This document shows positions 24,086 through 34,624 of a stretch of DNA of 64,000 nucleotides, one piece after another. The notes under the pieces were generated by a model. The model was not told the DNA's origin, searched no databases, and worked only from the letters and a program-made list of their open reading frames with translations. Numbering within the stretch: the first letter of the stretch is position 1; every line of letters starts with the position of its first letter. Origin of the DNA: Carettochelys insculpta (taxonomy: Eukaryota > Chordata > Testudines > Carettochelyidae); the NCBI RefSeq assembly GCF_033958435.1, contig NC_134138.1, positions 270,235,798 through 270,299,797 on the forward strand, given 5' to 3'. Position numbers and translations under genes: made by a program.

Positions 24086-25189
24086 CACATAACCATATTT
24101 TTAGAAGAAAGACTTAACTATGCATTTTTTCTTTTGCTTGATTTGATAACTCACTTTCATTTGCTTGTCCTTATCTATAACCATCTAAGTTCTACTATTT
24201 TGCTTATAATCTTTTGTTTACAATCAAACCCAGCGTAAACTGTTATTACTGGTGGTAGGGGTGGGAGGGGGTACCACCGTGCATACCCTTTCATTGATAA
24301 AGGCAGCTCACCTCAGGAGCCCTCTGTGTGCAAATCTCTTACACAGAGACAAATTGATTTGGGGTTTTGAATCCTTCTGGGGACTGATTCTTGGGTGTTG
24401 TGCCCTAGAACTGCAACCAACCAGAGCTGTGGTTAAATAGTGTCTGCATTGCTTTGGGGGGTGGGGGAGACAGGATGACACACTCCACTGTGCCTTGGCT
24501 GGGGGAGACCAGAGGGTCTGGCTCAGTAGAGACAGGATGATGGGGAGCCCCAGAGAACAAGAAGGTGGGTGTCAGTGTCATGATCAGCACCCAAGGGAAC
24601 ATCCTAAGGGGGTCTACTGTGACCATACCCTGTCACACCTGCATGTGGGCAATAGTAAACAAAAAACATCTTGCGAGTCACTCACAGAAGCTTGATGGGC
24701 TGTATGCGGCCCACCACTGGACTATAAGCTATCATTCCTTAGGTACCCAAAGGACCTCAGGTAGTCCCATATGGTTTCAGCCCCCAGTTTTTGCAATTAT
24801 CTTCTACTATTACGCATTTTCCAGGAAAAAAGTAAGACAATGATTATCCAAATATCCACTAAAATCTGCAGTACTAGGTTATCAGATACATGTTAGAAAA
24901 GCAACAACATTTAAAATTTCTTCAGGACTAATCCCAATGACAATCCTTATTTAGAAATAAAATATTTTATTACAACTTGAGATACCATTCCATATAATCT
25001 ACATCACCTCTCCTGGAAGAATAACTAACAATGGTGTATTACTTCAAATCATACAACCCTCACACAAATCTTAATATCTATTTCACTGTATAATTTTTAG
25101 TGACACTGAATATCTAACTTGGTAATATAGTGTATATCTAAATATATTTTGCACATTTTTAAGTAAAACCAAGACGTTAATACAACTAA

Positions 25190-25310
25190 TACAAGTTGAG
25201 CTTCACTATTCCAGTACCATCAGGACCTGATTGGAAGTGCCAAAGAGAATCTGAGGTTTCACAGGAGGTTAATATTTTCTAGCAGCTTTACTTCCATACA
25301 GTCAGAGTAT
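25190..25310 (+). mobile_element. Partial pogo/Tigger-like MITE
   Basis: AAGTTGAGCTTCACTATTCC, AGTACCATCAGGACCTGATT and CACAGGAGGTTAATATTTTC are collinear with the start of the fuller copy at 27105-27423. The right half is absent. Confidence 0.5.
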
Positions 25311-27104
25311 GCATTTGTTTTATACCTATCCTCTTTTGATTTTTAATACAGATTTAAATTAAAGACACAGAAAGAATCACTTCAATCAGAAGCTGCTGAG
25401 TTAAAGATTTAATTGGCTCCTAACATTTTGCTGTAACAGATGGAGGGGAAAAAAGTCATTAAGCTATTTCATTCTATTTCCTCTGTCCTTTCACAGGTGC
25501 AGGACTACTGAAGACAACATATACACAACTACTACCCAAATCTTGAATAGCAATCAACATCTCAGATTTCAGTTTTTAGTGTCTTTTTTCTAAACGTATT
25601 AGCTCAGCCTTGCAAAATTATAATCAACTGTGAAGCATGATATTAAACAAGCAATAAACTATCTAGTTTATTTCATTATCACCAGGATCAAGTGTGGGAA
25701 ACAATTTTTGTGGCATAGCTCGTGGTCTGTTTTCCTGACAATTTTACAAGGCTGCAATAAGTGAGGACCTCAGTATAACAATAACATTTCACTTCATTCA
25801 TTTTTCTTCTTTAAAAATATCGTCCAGTGTACCACATATCATTTTCCTAACCACACATCAGAAGTTCTATATCTTATCAACGTGACATATCTATCCAGAA
25901 AATAAAAATCCTTCCAAAAGATAAAATAAAATTAATCAGTGATAAAAAGGAACAACGTAACTTTATCTAAAACACCAGGCACAAACAATAGAGATAAGGC
26001 ATCACAAAACACCTACTGTAGAACTAAATATCCTTTCTAAGAAATGTATTGCTGTATGAAAAATAAAACAAACTTTTTAAGTTGTACTCGCTGTATAACT
26101 TATGCTTTCATCCTTTGTATAATTTACAAATTTCTAGTACAGGTCTAAGAGTAATTTCTTTTCCCAATATTTCACATTTGGCAAGCATGTTTTCCCTTTA
26201 AAAAAAGCCAGCAGCTGAACACCACTTCATGGCAATAAACCAAAAGGAACAAAGTGGGCATATTTACAGTATCTGAAAGCAAATGGATTTGCACGTGTAT
26301 AATCTTAAATCCAAGTTATGTTTTACTAACACGGCAAATTTTATATAAAAAAAACTGAACCAAAATTACTTAAGGCAGTACTTGAAAATTTCACACAATG
26401 AAACATTTCTTTGTATAAAATCCACTGAATTTATTTACTTTGATTTACACATCAACAAAGTTTTAAATGCTTTTGACACACTAAAAATCATAACTATAAA
26501 TGAGGGGTGACATCCTCAAAACTGTGTGAACATATTTGGTTGTGCCCAGTTTGCACGTACATCATGTGTTATGCCTGCCTGTCATAGATTTGCATGCAGA
26601 CACACTAACACTTGAAGGATTTCCACATGTGCATTTTTGAACAAGTGGGCTAATGTTTGGAAAAAAGTCATATCAGAAAAAAGTCAATTTTAATAAAGTA
26701 AAAGCCCACAAAAACAGAGCGGCTACAAATGTAAAAAATCTGCATCTTCTTTTTCTATTAAATTACCGATCATAGACCTCTTCTTTGTCTTAGTTCAAAC
26801 CTCACTTTTCACACACTTAAATATCAAACACGTATCAAATCTGTATGGGGACTACATAAAATAGAATGTAAGGGACTATATGTCCTCTTACACTTAAGGG
26901 CACAAAGAACATTTGTCCACCTTGCATATTGTTCATTTTCCTTTCTGATCTTTGAATTCATAAATCTAGCTTGGGCAAGCATGGGATCAAATACTGGTCT
27001 CAGCTACACTTGCGTAAATCTGATATACCTACTTAGTTCTTCATTTTCTTTTGAATCCTTCTTCCCTCCCATGTCAACTTAGTTGTCCACTCTTTACCTG
27101 TATA

Positions 27105-27423
27105 AGTTGAACCTTGCTAGTCTGGCACCCTCAGGACATGACCAGTGCTGAACAAGAATTTGCCAGACCACAGGAGGTCAATATTGTCTAGTAGCATTAC
27201 CAATGCTTCTACTGCTTACTGGGCTGTTAAGACATTTGAGGTAAATTAGAGATAAATAACAGCCCAGAACTCTTACACTCAGGACTACTGACTGTAAACA
27301 AACTTTATAGGACCATGGGAAACTTGGCCACACCCATAATAAGTGGTTATCTGGCTAACTAAAATCATGCCAGACCACGAATGTTACCAGATGGGCACGT
27401 GCTGGAATAGAGAGGTTTAACCT
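27105..27423 (+). mobile_element. pogo/Tigger-like MITE
   Basis: Starts TA|AGTTGAACCTTGCTAGTC with TGGCACCCTCAGGAC following; ends with the inverted GAGAGGTTTAACCTA. Interior blocks TGCCAGACCACAGGAGGTCA and GCCAGACCACGAATGTTACC are themselves mutual repeats. The termini and TA context resemble short derivatives of pogo/Tigger elements. Non-coding. Confidence 0.55.
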
Positions 27424-28239
27424 ATTCTTCTGTGCAATCTGTTCTCTCACACTCCATCTCATTCTCTGTTTAAAACTATGAAAGCTTGCATGATTACCTT
27501 GTTACATAAATTGACACATTTGTTGAAACACTTCTTTTATTTTCTTTTGTCTGTGTACTCTATTGTTATTTCAGGTAGACCATGACCTGCAAACAATTAA
27601 ATCTCTGAACAGTCCCCATTTAAAGTTAGTAGATCTGTATGTGTAAAGTTATATATATATGCACAATTTTCTCCAAAAATTGGGTCCTTTTTATGTTAAT
27701 TCCTCAAGGTAAAATATATAAACAAAATATCAAACAAATTTAAGGTGCTACATGTATGTTAATTAGATTTTCTTGCTATTTAAATAAAAGTTGCTATCAC
27801 TGAGTTTACTCTTCGTGAATTTAATGAATGCAGAAGTAAGCCTGCCCTGACCCAGGCTATGATCCTGACTATGTTCTACCGGAAGGCCGCACCATCTCTC
27901 CTCCTTTACCCTGAAAGCTGGTGGAGGCTTAGTTCCAGCCAGCAGCCTGGAGCTTGGACCTACCAGTGGCCTGCGGGTGTGTTTGTGTGTGTCAGGCCAG
28001 AAGTCTGACTGGATGCTGGGGCCAGTCCAGTGCGTGGCGAGGAGGGGACCTGGCATAGACAGGTTGAGGCTTCTTCAATTGTGTGTTTGTGTGTGCACAC
28101 ATGCGTGTCTTGAAGCTACTCCACAGCAGGACTGATAGCCATTGTGGGCCCTGAGGCAAGGTGGGAAGGGGCCCTGCTCTGTACCCCAGATGGGGCAGGG
28201 CCAAAGCCATTCAGCCCTCAGTGCCACCCTTTAAGTACT

Positions 28240-28860
28240 GAATCAGATGATAGGTATGGTGGAGATAAGCCACACGAGACCATGGAAATGCTAATGTAGT
28301 ATACGTTTGGTGGATAAAAGAGGGAGCCAATGCAGGCACACAGAGAGATGGCCAACATTAACTAGTTAGAGAAGTGATCTTTCTAGCAGCATTCTGAAAA
28401 GGTAGGAGTACAGAAAAACTGCAGTCGACAAAACCAGAGGAAAGGAAATTCCAGTAATCAAAATGTAAGATGTGAGCCCAGTTGAATTTTAGCTAAGTGA
28501 ATAGACAGGAAGCACCATTATCTTTGAGATGTTATGTGGAAAAATCTGCTGGACAAGAGAATCTAGAGAAGGTGTAAGCTGAAAATGACATTGACATTAC
28601 AGGCCTTAGTGACAGGCAGGATGGTGGCAGTCAACAGTGACTGAAAAAGGAGGTAGTGGGAAGAGCTTGCGGGGAAGATAAAGAACTCTGCTGTAGTTAT
28701 GTTAAGCTTGAACCGACCACTATACTTCCACCAGATATCAGAGAGCAAGCGAGCATGAGTGAGCGAGAGGAAGGGAGGTTGAGATTTTTGGAAGGAAGGA
28801 GACATGTAAATTGTTCACATTCAGTTTATATGTTGTGACAATACTTTATCAGAATTTAAG
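28240..28860. repeat. Possible ancient interspersed repeat, unclassified
   Basis: The stretch GAAGTGATCTTTCTAGCAGC followed by ATTCTGAA, and CCAGTAATCAAAATGTAAGA followed by TGTGAGCC, has the look of old LINE-derived interspersed repeats, but I cannot name the family. No coding signal. Confidence 0.3.
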
Positions 28861-29460
28861 GGCTTCGCCTTCTCTGCTGTGTTAGTTCAAGATACAAATT
28901 GAGCAGTCCCTTAATCTGAGTCCTTCGCGCAAATGAAAATCTTTAGTTTGAGCTCAGACATGCACTGCTCTCAAGCTTGCTGACTTGGCAGGATGCATGG
29001 ATTGACCCTGGATTCCTGCTGACGTTCAAGCTAGCAATGTAGTAGCGGCACAGCTATGGGCTAGATTTTGAACTGGCACAACTCCCCAAATGCCAGTCTA
29101 ATCTTTCTTTGTAGCCTGAGTGTTTTACATGTGGCCACTCTCACTCGGGTGAAATAAACTGAGCTAACTGTTGCAGTGAAGACAAGCCCAGTATCTGAAA
29201 TATGACATGGGGAAATCCCTGCATATTAATTCAGATATTCACAATCTGCTACTATAGAAAAAAGCTGCTAGTGACAAAGTTATAAATGCCTCCATAATAA
29301 ATAACCTTTTAAAAAAGGTGCATGGCCAGAACAACACAGAATACTTGGATGATTTATCGGATCTTCTAGTATTGTAATTATCCTAGAGCTACTTCTAAGT
29401 ATTTGCTAGCCTTTGAATACCGAAGTATACAGGAAATTTTGCTCATCTTGATAAAGAAAA

Positions 29461-30886
29461 CAGGTTGCACCTCTCAAATCCAGGACTCTCTTGCCCAGCA
29501 CAGATGTTCTCTTTTTCCTGCTGGACCACAGATGTTCCAGAACGAGAAAGTCCCAAGGCTGGGGCTTGAACCAGCATCCACAGGGCTGGTGTCCAGCAAC
29601 CTGGCCAGAGCCAGCATCCACAGGAGGGGCAGAGGCTGGGGCAGAGTGGGGGCCAGCAGCCTGGCTGAGGTCAGACCCACCCTGCATGCTCCCACAGCAG
29701 CACAGAATCATAGTACACTAGGACTGGAAGGGACCTTGAGAGGCCATCGAGTCTAGCCCCCTGCCCCAATGGTAGGACCAAGTACTATCTAAACCATCCC
29801 TGATAGACATCTATCTAACCTGTTCTTAAATATCTCCAGCGATGGAGATTCCACAGCCTCCCTTGGCAATTTATTCCACTGTTTAGTGGCCCTGACAGTT
29901 AGGAACTTTTTCCTAATGTCCAACCTAAACCTCCCTTGCTGCAGTTTAAGCCCATTGCCTCTTGTTCTATCCTCAGAGACCAAGAAGAACAAGTTTTCTC
30001 CTTCCTCCTGACACCCTTTTAGCTACCTGAAAATCACTATCATGTCTTCCCTCAATCTTTTCTTTTCCAAACTAGACAAGCCCAATTCTTTCAACCTTTT
30101 TCCATAGGTCACATTCTCTAGACCTTTAATCATTCTTGTCACTCTTTTCTGGACCCTCTCCAATTTCTCCACATCTTTTTTGAACTGAGGTGCCCAGAAC
30201 TGGACACAATACTCCAGCTGAGGCCTAACCAGCGCAGAGTAGAGCGGAAGAATGACTTCTCATATGTCTTGTTCACAACACACCTGTTAATGCATCCCAG
30301 AATCATGTTTGCTTTTTTTGCAACAGCGTCACACTGTTGACTCATATTTACCTTGTGATCCACTATAATCCCTAGATCCCTTTCTGCTCTAGTCATTCCT
30401 AGACAGTCTCTCCCCATTCTGTATGTGTGAAACTGATTGTTCCTTCCCAAGTGGAGCACTTTGCATTTGTCCTTATTAAACTTCATCCTGTTTACCTCAG
30501 ACCATTTCTCCAATTTATCCAGATCATTTTGAATTATGATCCTATCCTCCAAAGCAGTTGCAACCCCTCCCAACTTGGTATCATCTGCAGCATGAGGCCA
30601 AGGCTGCAGCCAGAGCGTCCTGTCTGCCCTGTGAGGCCTAGGGTTGGAGTCAGTCTCCCAGATGCTCTGCAGCTCTGTGCGGTGAGCCAGAGCCCCATGG
30701 CAGCACCAGGGATTGTGGGACCAGGTCTGGAGCACAGTGTCAGCTCTGGGGAGCATGGGGCATGGCAGCACCCAGAAGCATGGGATTGCCTGGTGGCAGA
30801 AGCCCTGGATCTCCCCTGGTCTGGCAAATTCTCTTGTTTTGGACCTGTCAGATCCTGGCCATGCCAGACCACGGACGTACAACCTG
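29461..30886. mobile_element. pogo/Tigger-like element split by a CR1 insertion
   Basis: Left terminus CAGGTTGCACCTCTCAAATC, right terminus complement CAGGTTGTACGTCCGTGGTC. The same TIR style is seen at 27105-27423. The interior outside the CR1 is GC-rich with CCAGCATCCACAGG repeats on the left and CAGCAC/GGGGAGCATGGGGCATGG blocks on the right. The right flank is TA, the left flank AA. Non-coding. Confidence 0.55.
29703..30586 (-). repeat. CR1 LINE 3' end with RT C-terminal remnant
   Basis: Minus-strand CR1. Its 3' terminus is at 29703 (complement of CAAGGTCCCTTCCAGTCCTA followed by GTGTACTATGATTCTG). Coding remnants include DDTKLGGVATALEDR (the YADD-type catalytic motif region) near 30590-30530, LEKWSEVNRMKFNKDKCKVL, LGRNNQFHTYRMG, and C-terminal TKQWNKLPREAVESPSLEIF. 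Frameshifts interrupt the frame. GCAGCA at 29697-29702 and 30587-30592 may be a 6-bp target duplication. Confidence 0.85.
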
Positions 30887-31057
30887 TACAGACCTTGCAT
30901 GACAGCAGATGGACTGGAATGCCAGTGACTATTTAAGACTTACATGTGAGACTAGTAATTTTGGGTGTTTAGAAAGCCCTGAGGTGTCCAAAATTGATGC
31001 TCCAAAACTCAGTCATTTTAAAAAATGTAGGTCTTAAATTTCCAGAGGAGGCACACA

Positions 31058-31690
31058 CAGTAGATCCCTGACTTACACAGAGGTTGAATTCTTGGCAACC
31101 TTGTGTGAGCTGAATTTACGCACAACTTGGGGAGCCAAGAAACTGACCAGGGCTGGAGTACTGGTCAGTTTCCAGTCTCCTGCAAGCTGGGGAGTCGGAA
31201 GTCAGGCTCCAGTTCCCCTCAACTCACAGGAGATAGTTTCTGGTCTCCTATGAGCACAGGGAGCTGGAGCCTGGATTGCAGGTCCCCACTGTTCGCTGGA
31301 GTCAGGAAACTGACAAGTGCGCCTGCTGATCAGTTTCCTGGCTCCCTCAGTGAGGCAGGGAGCTGGTAACCAAGGGGCAGCCTGGATGCTACCTTCCCTC
31401 TGCTGGCAGAAGCCAGGAAACTGACCAGCACCAGTGCTGGTCAGTTTCTTGGCTCCCAGTGAGGCAGGGAGCACATGACTGGTCAGTTTCCTGGCTGCCA
31501 CCAGCCTGGTTCCAAGCTCCCCGCCACCAGGGGACTGGGAAACTGCTCCTATCGGGGAAGTAGCCACGAGTCAGGCTGCCACCCCTGGCAGGAGCAGTTT
31601 CCCTGCTCCTGTCAGGGTGGCACCCCTGACAGGAGCTGCATTAACCTGAGATGCACGCAACTCGAGTGAGCGTGTCTCAGGGTTTTACTG
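31058..31690 (+). mobile_element. Tigger/pogo-like element with palindromic tandem repeats (copy 2)
   Basis: Left terminus CAGTAGATCCCTGACTTACA and right terminus inverted GTCTCAGGGTTTTACTG form TIRs. The interior repeats units GGAAACTGACCAG...CTGGTCAGTTTCCTGGCT with GGGAGCTGG spacers, in both orientations. Same family as 14560-15455. The TA flank is not conserved (CA left, GT right). Frames crossing the array are repeat by-products. Confidence 0.7.
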
Positions 31691-32631
31691 GTTTTTAAAC
31701 GTTAGTGTCCCCAGAGTATTTGCTTTTAGCTTGCTAGGAGACATGACCAATTCTTCCATGATGATTTGAGCCCTACATGGAAACCCACACTATCCTTTTC
31801 AACAGAAAAACTAACTGCTACCATTAAATACATTCAGGAGTCAGAATGAACAGATGGGCCTCATGCTATAACTCTAACCTCATCCACACTGCACAGCAAG
31901 CCCAAGGCTTAGAGCCCTGTCTACCAATGATGCCATCAAATGCACTCAAACACTGACCTGGCAAGCCACCCTTGAGAGACTCACCTTACCCAAAATATGA
32001 AATCTGAATGCCAACCTTTGATTTACACTTACCAAGAATCATCTTACAACAAGAAAATTACTTTTTACATCTCACCTGAAAAATGGATGAACAGATACTG
32101 TTCAAACTTTACAAAAATAATCTTTACACTGAGGGGGAAAACAGCATTTTCAGTCACATTAGTTTTGAAGTATTATAGCAATAGTAATAGGAGAGAGTAT
32201 TGAAAGCCTAGATGTCACCTCAAAAATAGTGTTGAAAACCAGTTTGTTCATTCTAAATAAGTGAAAGAGTACTAAATATTAACCATCCCAAAAGCTCAAA
32301 AAAATCAAGTTAGATCCCAAAAAATCATGGTTAGCCTAAAATTCCTGAGGTTTTTAAATAAAACTTTTTTTTTTTTAAATTTCCTTGTTTCTAGGCTTTC
32401 AGGGTTCACTCGCTTCACATTTGTAAGGTTTCCTCTGCAATCATGAGGGCAAGAAAACTGCCTATTTTTAAAAATAGAAGAGACCTCATATAATCTTGAT
32501 TCCCCAAAAACAAAACTTTAATAAAAATACAGGAGAACTTCAAAACTATGAACATCACAATTACGAACTGACCAGTCAAACATACATCTGATCTGGAAAT
32601 GGAAGTACACAATTATGCAGCAGCAGAGAAC

Positions 32632-32665
32632 AAAAAATAAATAAATAAATAAATTTAAAAAAATA
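32632..32665 (+). repeat. A-rich (AAAT)n microsatellite
   Basis: AATAAATAAATAAATAAATT-type run. It is not preceded by a recognised element. A similar short tract occurs at about 52905-52930. Confidence 0.8.
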
Positions 32666-33598
32666 CAAACACCATCCAATACTGTGTTAAATGTAACCTA
32701 TTTAAAACAAAGAGAAATCAACATTTTGTTTCTGCATAGTAAATCTTCAAAGTTATGTTAAGTCAATGTTCAGTTGTAAAGTTTTGAAGGAACAGTCAGT
32801 GTTTTGTTCACAGTTAGGAACATTTCATAGTTACCAGCGACCTCCATTCCTAAGATGCTTATAACTCTTTGGTTCTAGGGTACCCAATATTATGCAAAAA
32901 AACCCTCAAGAGTTGACAACACTGCAAAACACTTGTAAGCTGTGAGAAGATAAATGGTGTGTCTTTTGAAGGTCAGTTTCCCTCAGAGGCACATCAAAGG
33001 ATGACTATAGTTATGCCTGTGTGTCATAACTTGGATCCATTTTTGTGATTTTCACAGTCCTACGGGGACAAGATTTCACCAGGGCTGGGGGAACAATACA
33101 AGATCTCACAGCCCATGATGTCCCTCATATTTTGGAAGTCACTTCAGATTTTTAAATCTTGGGTCAAGTACTCTAGCTGTCTTCAGAAATCTCACATCAA
33201 TACCTTCTCTGTGTTTTGTCAAACCTGCAATGGAAAGTCTACTTAAAATGAACCACCCATGCTGCTGGTCTGAGACTGCTACAAGATTAAATATATGGCA
33301 GAATGTGGGTAAAACGAAGAGAAGGAGACATAGGATTCTCCCCCAAGGAATTCAGTCCCAAATTTAATTAACACTTTTTAACAAGATCCTCAGGATGGAA
33401 GCATGTCCTGTGGGATGGCAGCCAAAGCACAAAGGACATACAAATATGTATTACATCTAGAGTACAAATACTTTCCAATGCCTTTTCAAAAATGCCAAGA
33501 GAATACTGGTTCTCAGTTTCAAGTGACATTGTAAATAAGAAGCAGACAGCATTATCTCCTGCAAATAAATGCAGGACAAAGTGGATCCCTTACAAAAT

Positions 33599-33728
33599 GC
33601 CTCTGATGAAGAAGGTCTTTTCCCACAGAAGCTTATGGTCCAATAAATCTGTTAGTTTATAAGGTGCCACAGGACTTTTTGGTTTTTGTGGGGACTGATT
33701 AACATGGCTACCCCTCTGATACTTGTCT
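33599..33728 (+). mobile_element. Penelope-like 3' tail, second subfamily
   Basis: CTGATGAAGAAGGTCTTTTC, then AATAAATCTGTTAGTTTATA, AGGTGCCACAGGAC and ACATGGCTACCCCTCTGATA. It has the same architecture as the tails at 13929 and 20821 (GAAGAAGTGGGTCTnTCCCAC...TTAGTCT...GACTAACACGGCT) but a different 3' terminus. The minus-strand fragments at 51628 and 53524 share this subfamily. Confidence 0.7.
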
Positions 33729-34198
33729 TCTGCAAATGTATACAAATTTGTTTGTCTTAGCAATAGGCTGAACAAGAAGTCAGCCTGAGTAGACTTGTAA
33801 GTGCTAAAGTTTTATTTTGTTTTCGAATGAAGTTATGTAACAATCTACATAAGTAAGCTGCACTTTTCCAATAAAGAGATTGTACTACGGTACATGTATG
33901 AAGTAAACTGAAAAATACTATTTCTTTTGTCATTTTTACCGTTCAAATATTAGTAATAAAAATAATATCAAATGAGCATTATACACTTTACATTCTGTGT
34001 TGTAACTGAAAATGTACAAAAACATCCAAAATATTGAATGTTTCAACTGGTATTCTATGGTTTAGCAGTCAGATTTAAACTGTGATTATCATGACCAGTT
34101 TATTTAGCAGCAATTACATTTTTTTAGTTAATCACATGAGTTAACTGTGATTAACTGACAGCCCTAATAATTAAATATAGATCAGTGAGGCCGTGTCT

Positions 34199-34624
34199 AC
34201 ACTAGCCAAAAACTTCGAAATGGCCATGCAAATAGCCATTTCGAAGTTTACTAATGAAGCGCTGAAATACATATTTAGTGCCTCATTAGCATATGGGCGG
34301 CCGCGGCACTTCGAAATTGATGCAGCTCGCCGCCGCATGGCTCATCCAGACGGGGCTCCTTTTTGAAAGGACCCCACCTACTTTGAAGTCCCCTTATTCC
34401 TATCAGCAGATGGGAATAAGGGGACTTTGAAGTAGCTGGGGTCCTTCCGAAAAGGAGCCCCGTCTGGATGAGCCATGCGGCGGCGAGCTGCATCAATTTC
34501 GAAGTGCCGCGGCTGTTCGCATGCTAATGAGGCGCTGAATATATATTTCAGCGCTTCATTAGTAAACTTTGAAATGGTCATTTGCATGGCAATTTTGAAG
34601 ATTTTGGCTAGTGTAGACATAGCC
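34199..34624. mobile_element. Fold-back Harbinger MITE (426 bp)
   Basis: Starts GGCCGTGTCTACACTAGCCA and ends with the inverted TGGCTAGTGTAGACATAGCC. A perfect TGA duplication flanks it (34196-34198, 34625-34627). The two halves are near-perfect inverted copies all the way to the centre at about 34405 (CCCTTATTCC ... GGAATAAGGG), so the whole element can fold into one long hairpin. It contains TTCGAAAT/TTCGAAGT motifs shared with the 4.09-kb Harbinger element. Related copies: 54026-54457 and 59520-59907. Confidence 0.9.

Larger units (their letters stand above)
22740..24637 (+). mobile_element. LTR-like segment (copy 1), interrupted by a Penelope-like element
   Basis: Shares a diagnostic block with 61490-61720: CAGACAGGCAACAGCTGATT, then GCCTAAAAAGG, then TTGGACAGGTGA, then a TATA-like GGTATAAAGA about 120 bp later and ATAATAAAGA further on. 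Promoter plus poly(A)-type signals in a dispersed non-coding repeat fit an LTR. The outer boundaries are not firm; a TGT...ACA pair at 22921/24637 with near-matching CCTAC/CCTGC flanks is one possibility. No retroviral or gypsy coding region is present. Confidence 0.38.
22429..24719. mobile_element. hAT-like element split by a later insertion
   Basis: Left terminus CAGTGATGGGCAACCCAGG at 22429. Right terminus TGTATGCGGCCCACCACTG ends at 24719. Both fit the CAGNGGTGGGC termini of hAT elements. The flanking octamers CACTGTGA and GACTATAA agree at 5 of 8 positions, so an 8-bp duplication is possible but decayed. The interior is interrupted by the LTR-like segment described next. Confidence 0.5.

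Noticed and set aside
30427..30936. 169-codon plus-strand frame
   Set aside because: Antisense to the CR1 reverse transcriptase remnant and the flanking pogo-like element.
32632..32665. Short direct tandem repeats considered as a CRISPR-like array
   Set aside because: Simple (AAAT)n microsatellite without spacers, in vertebrate DNA.
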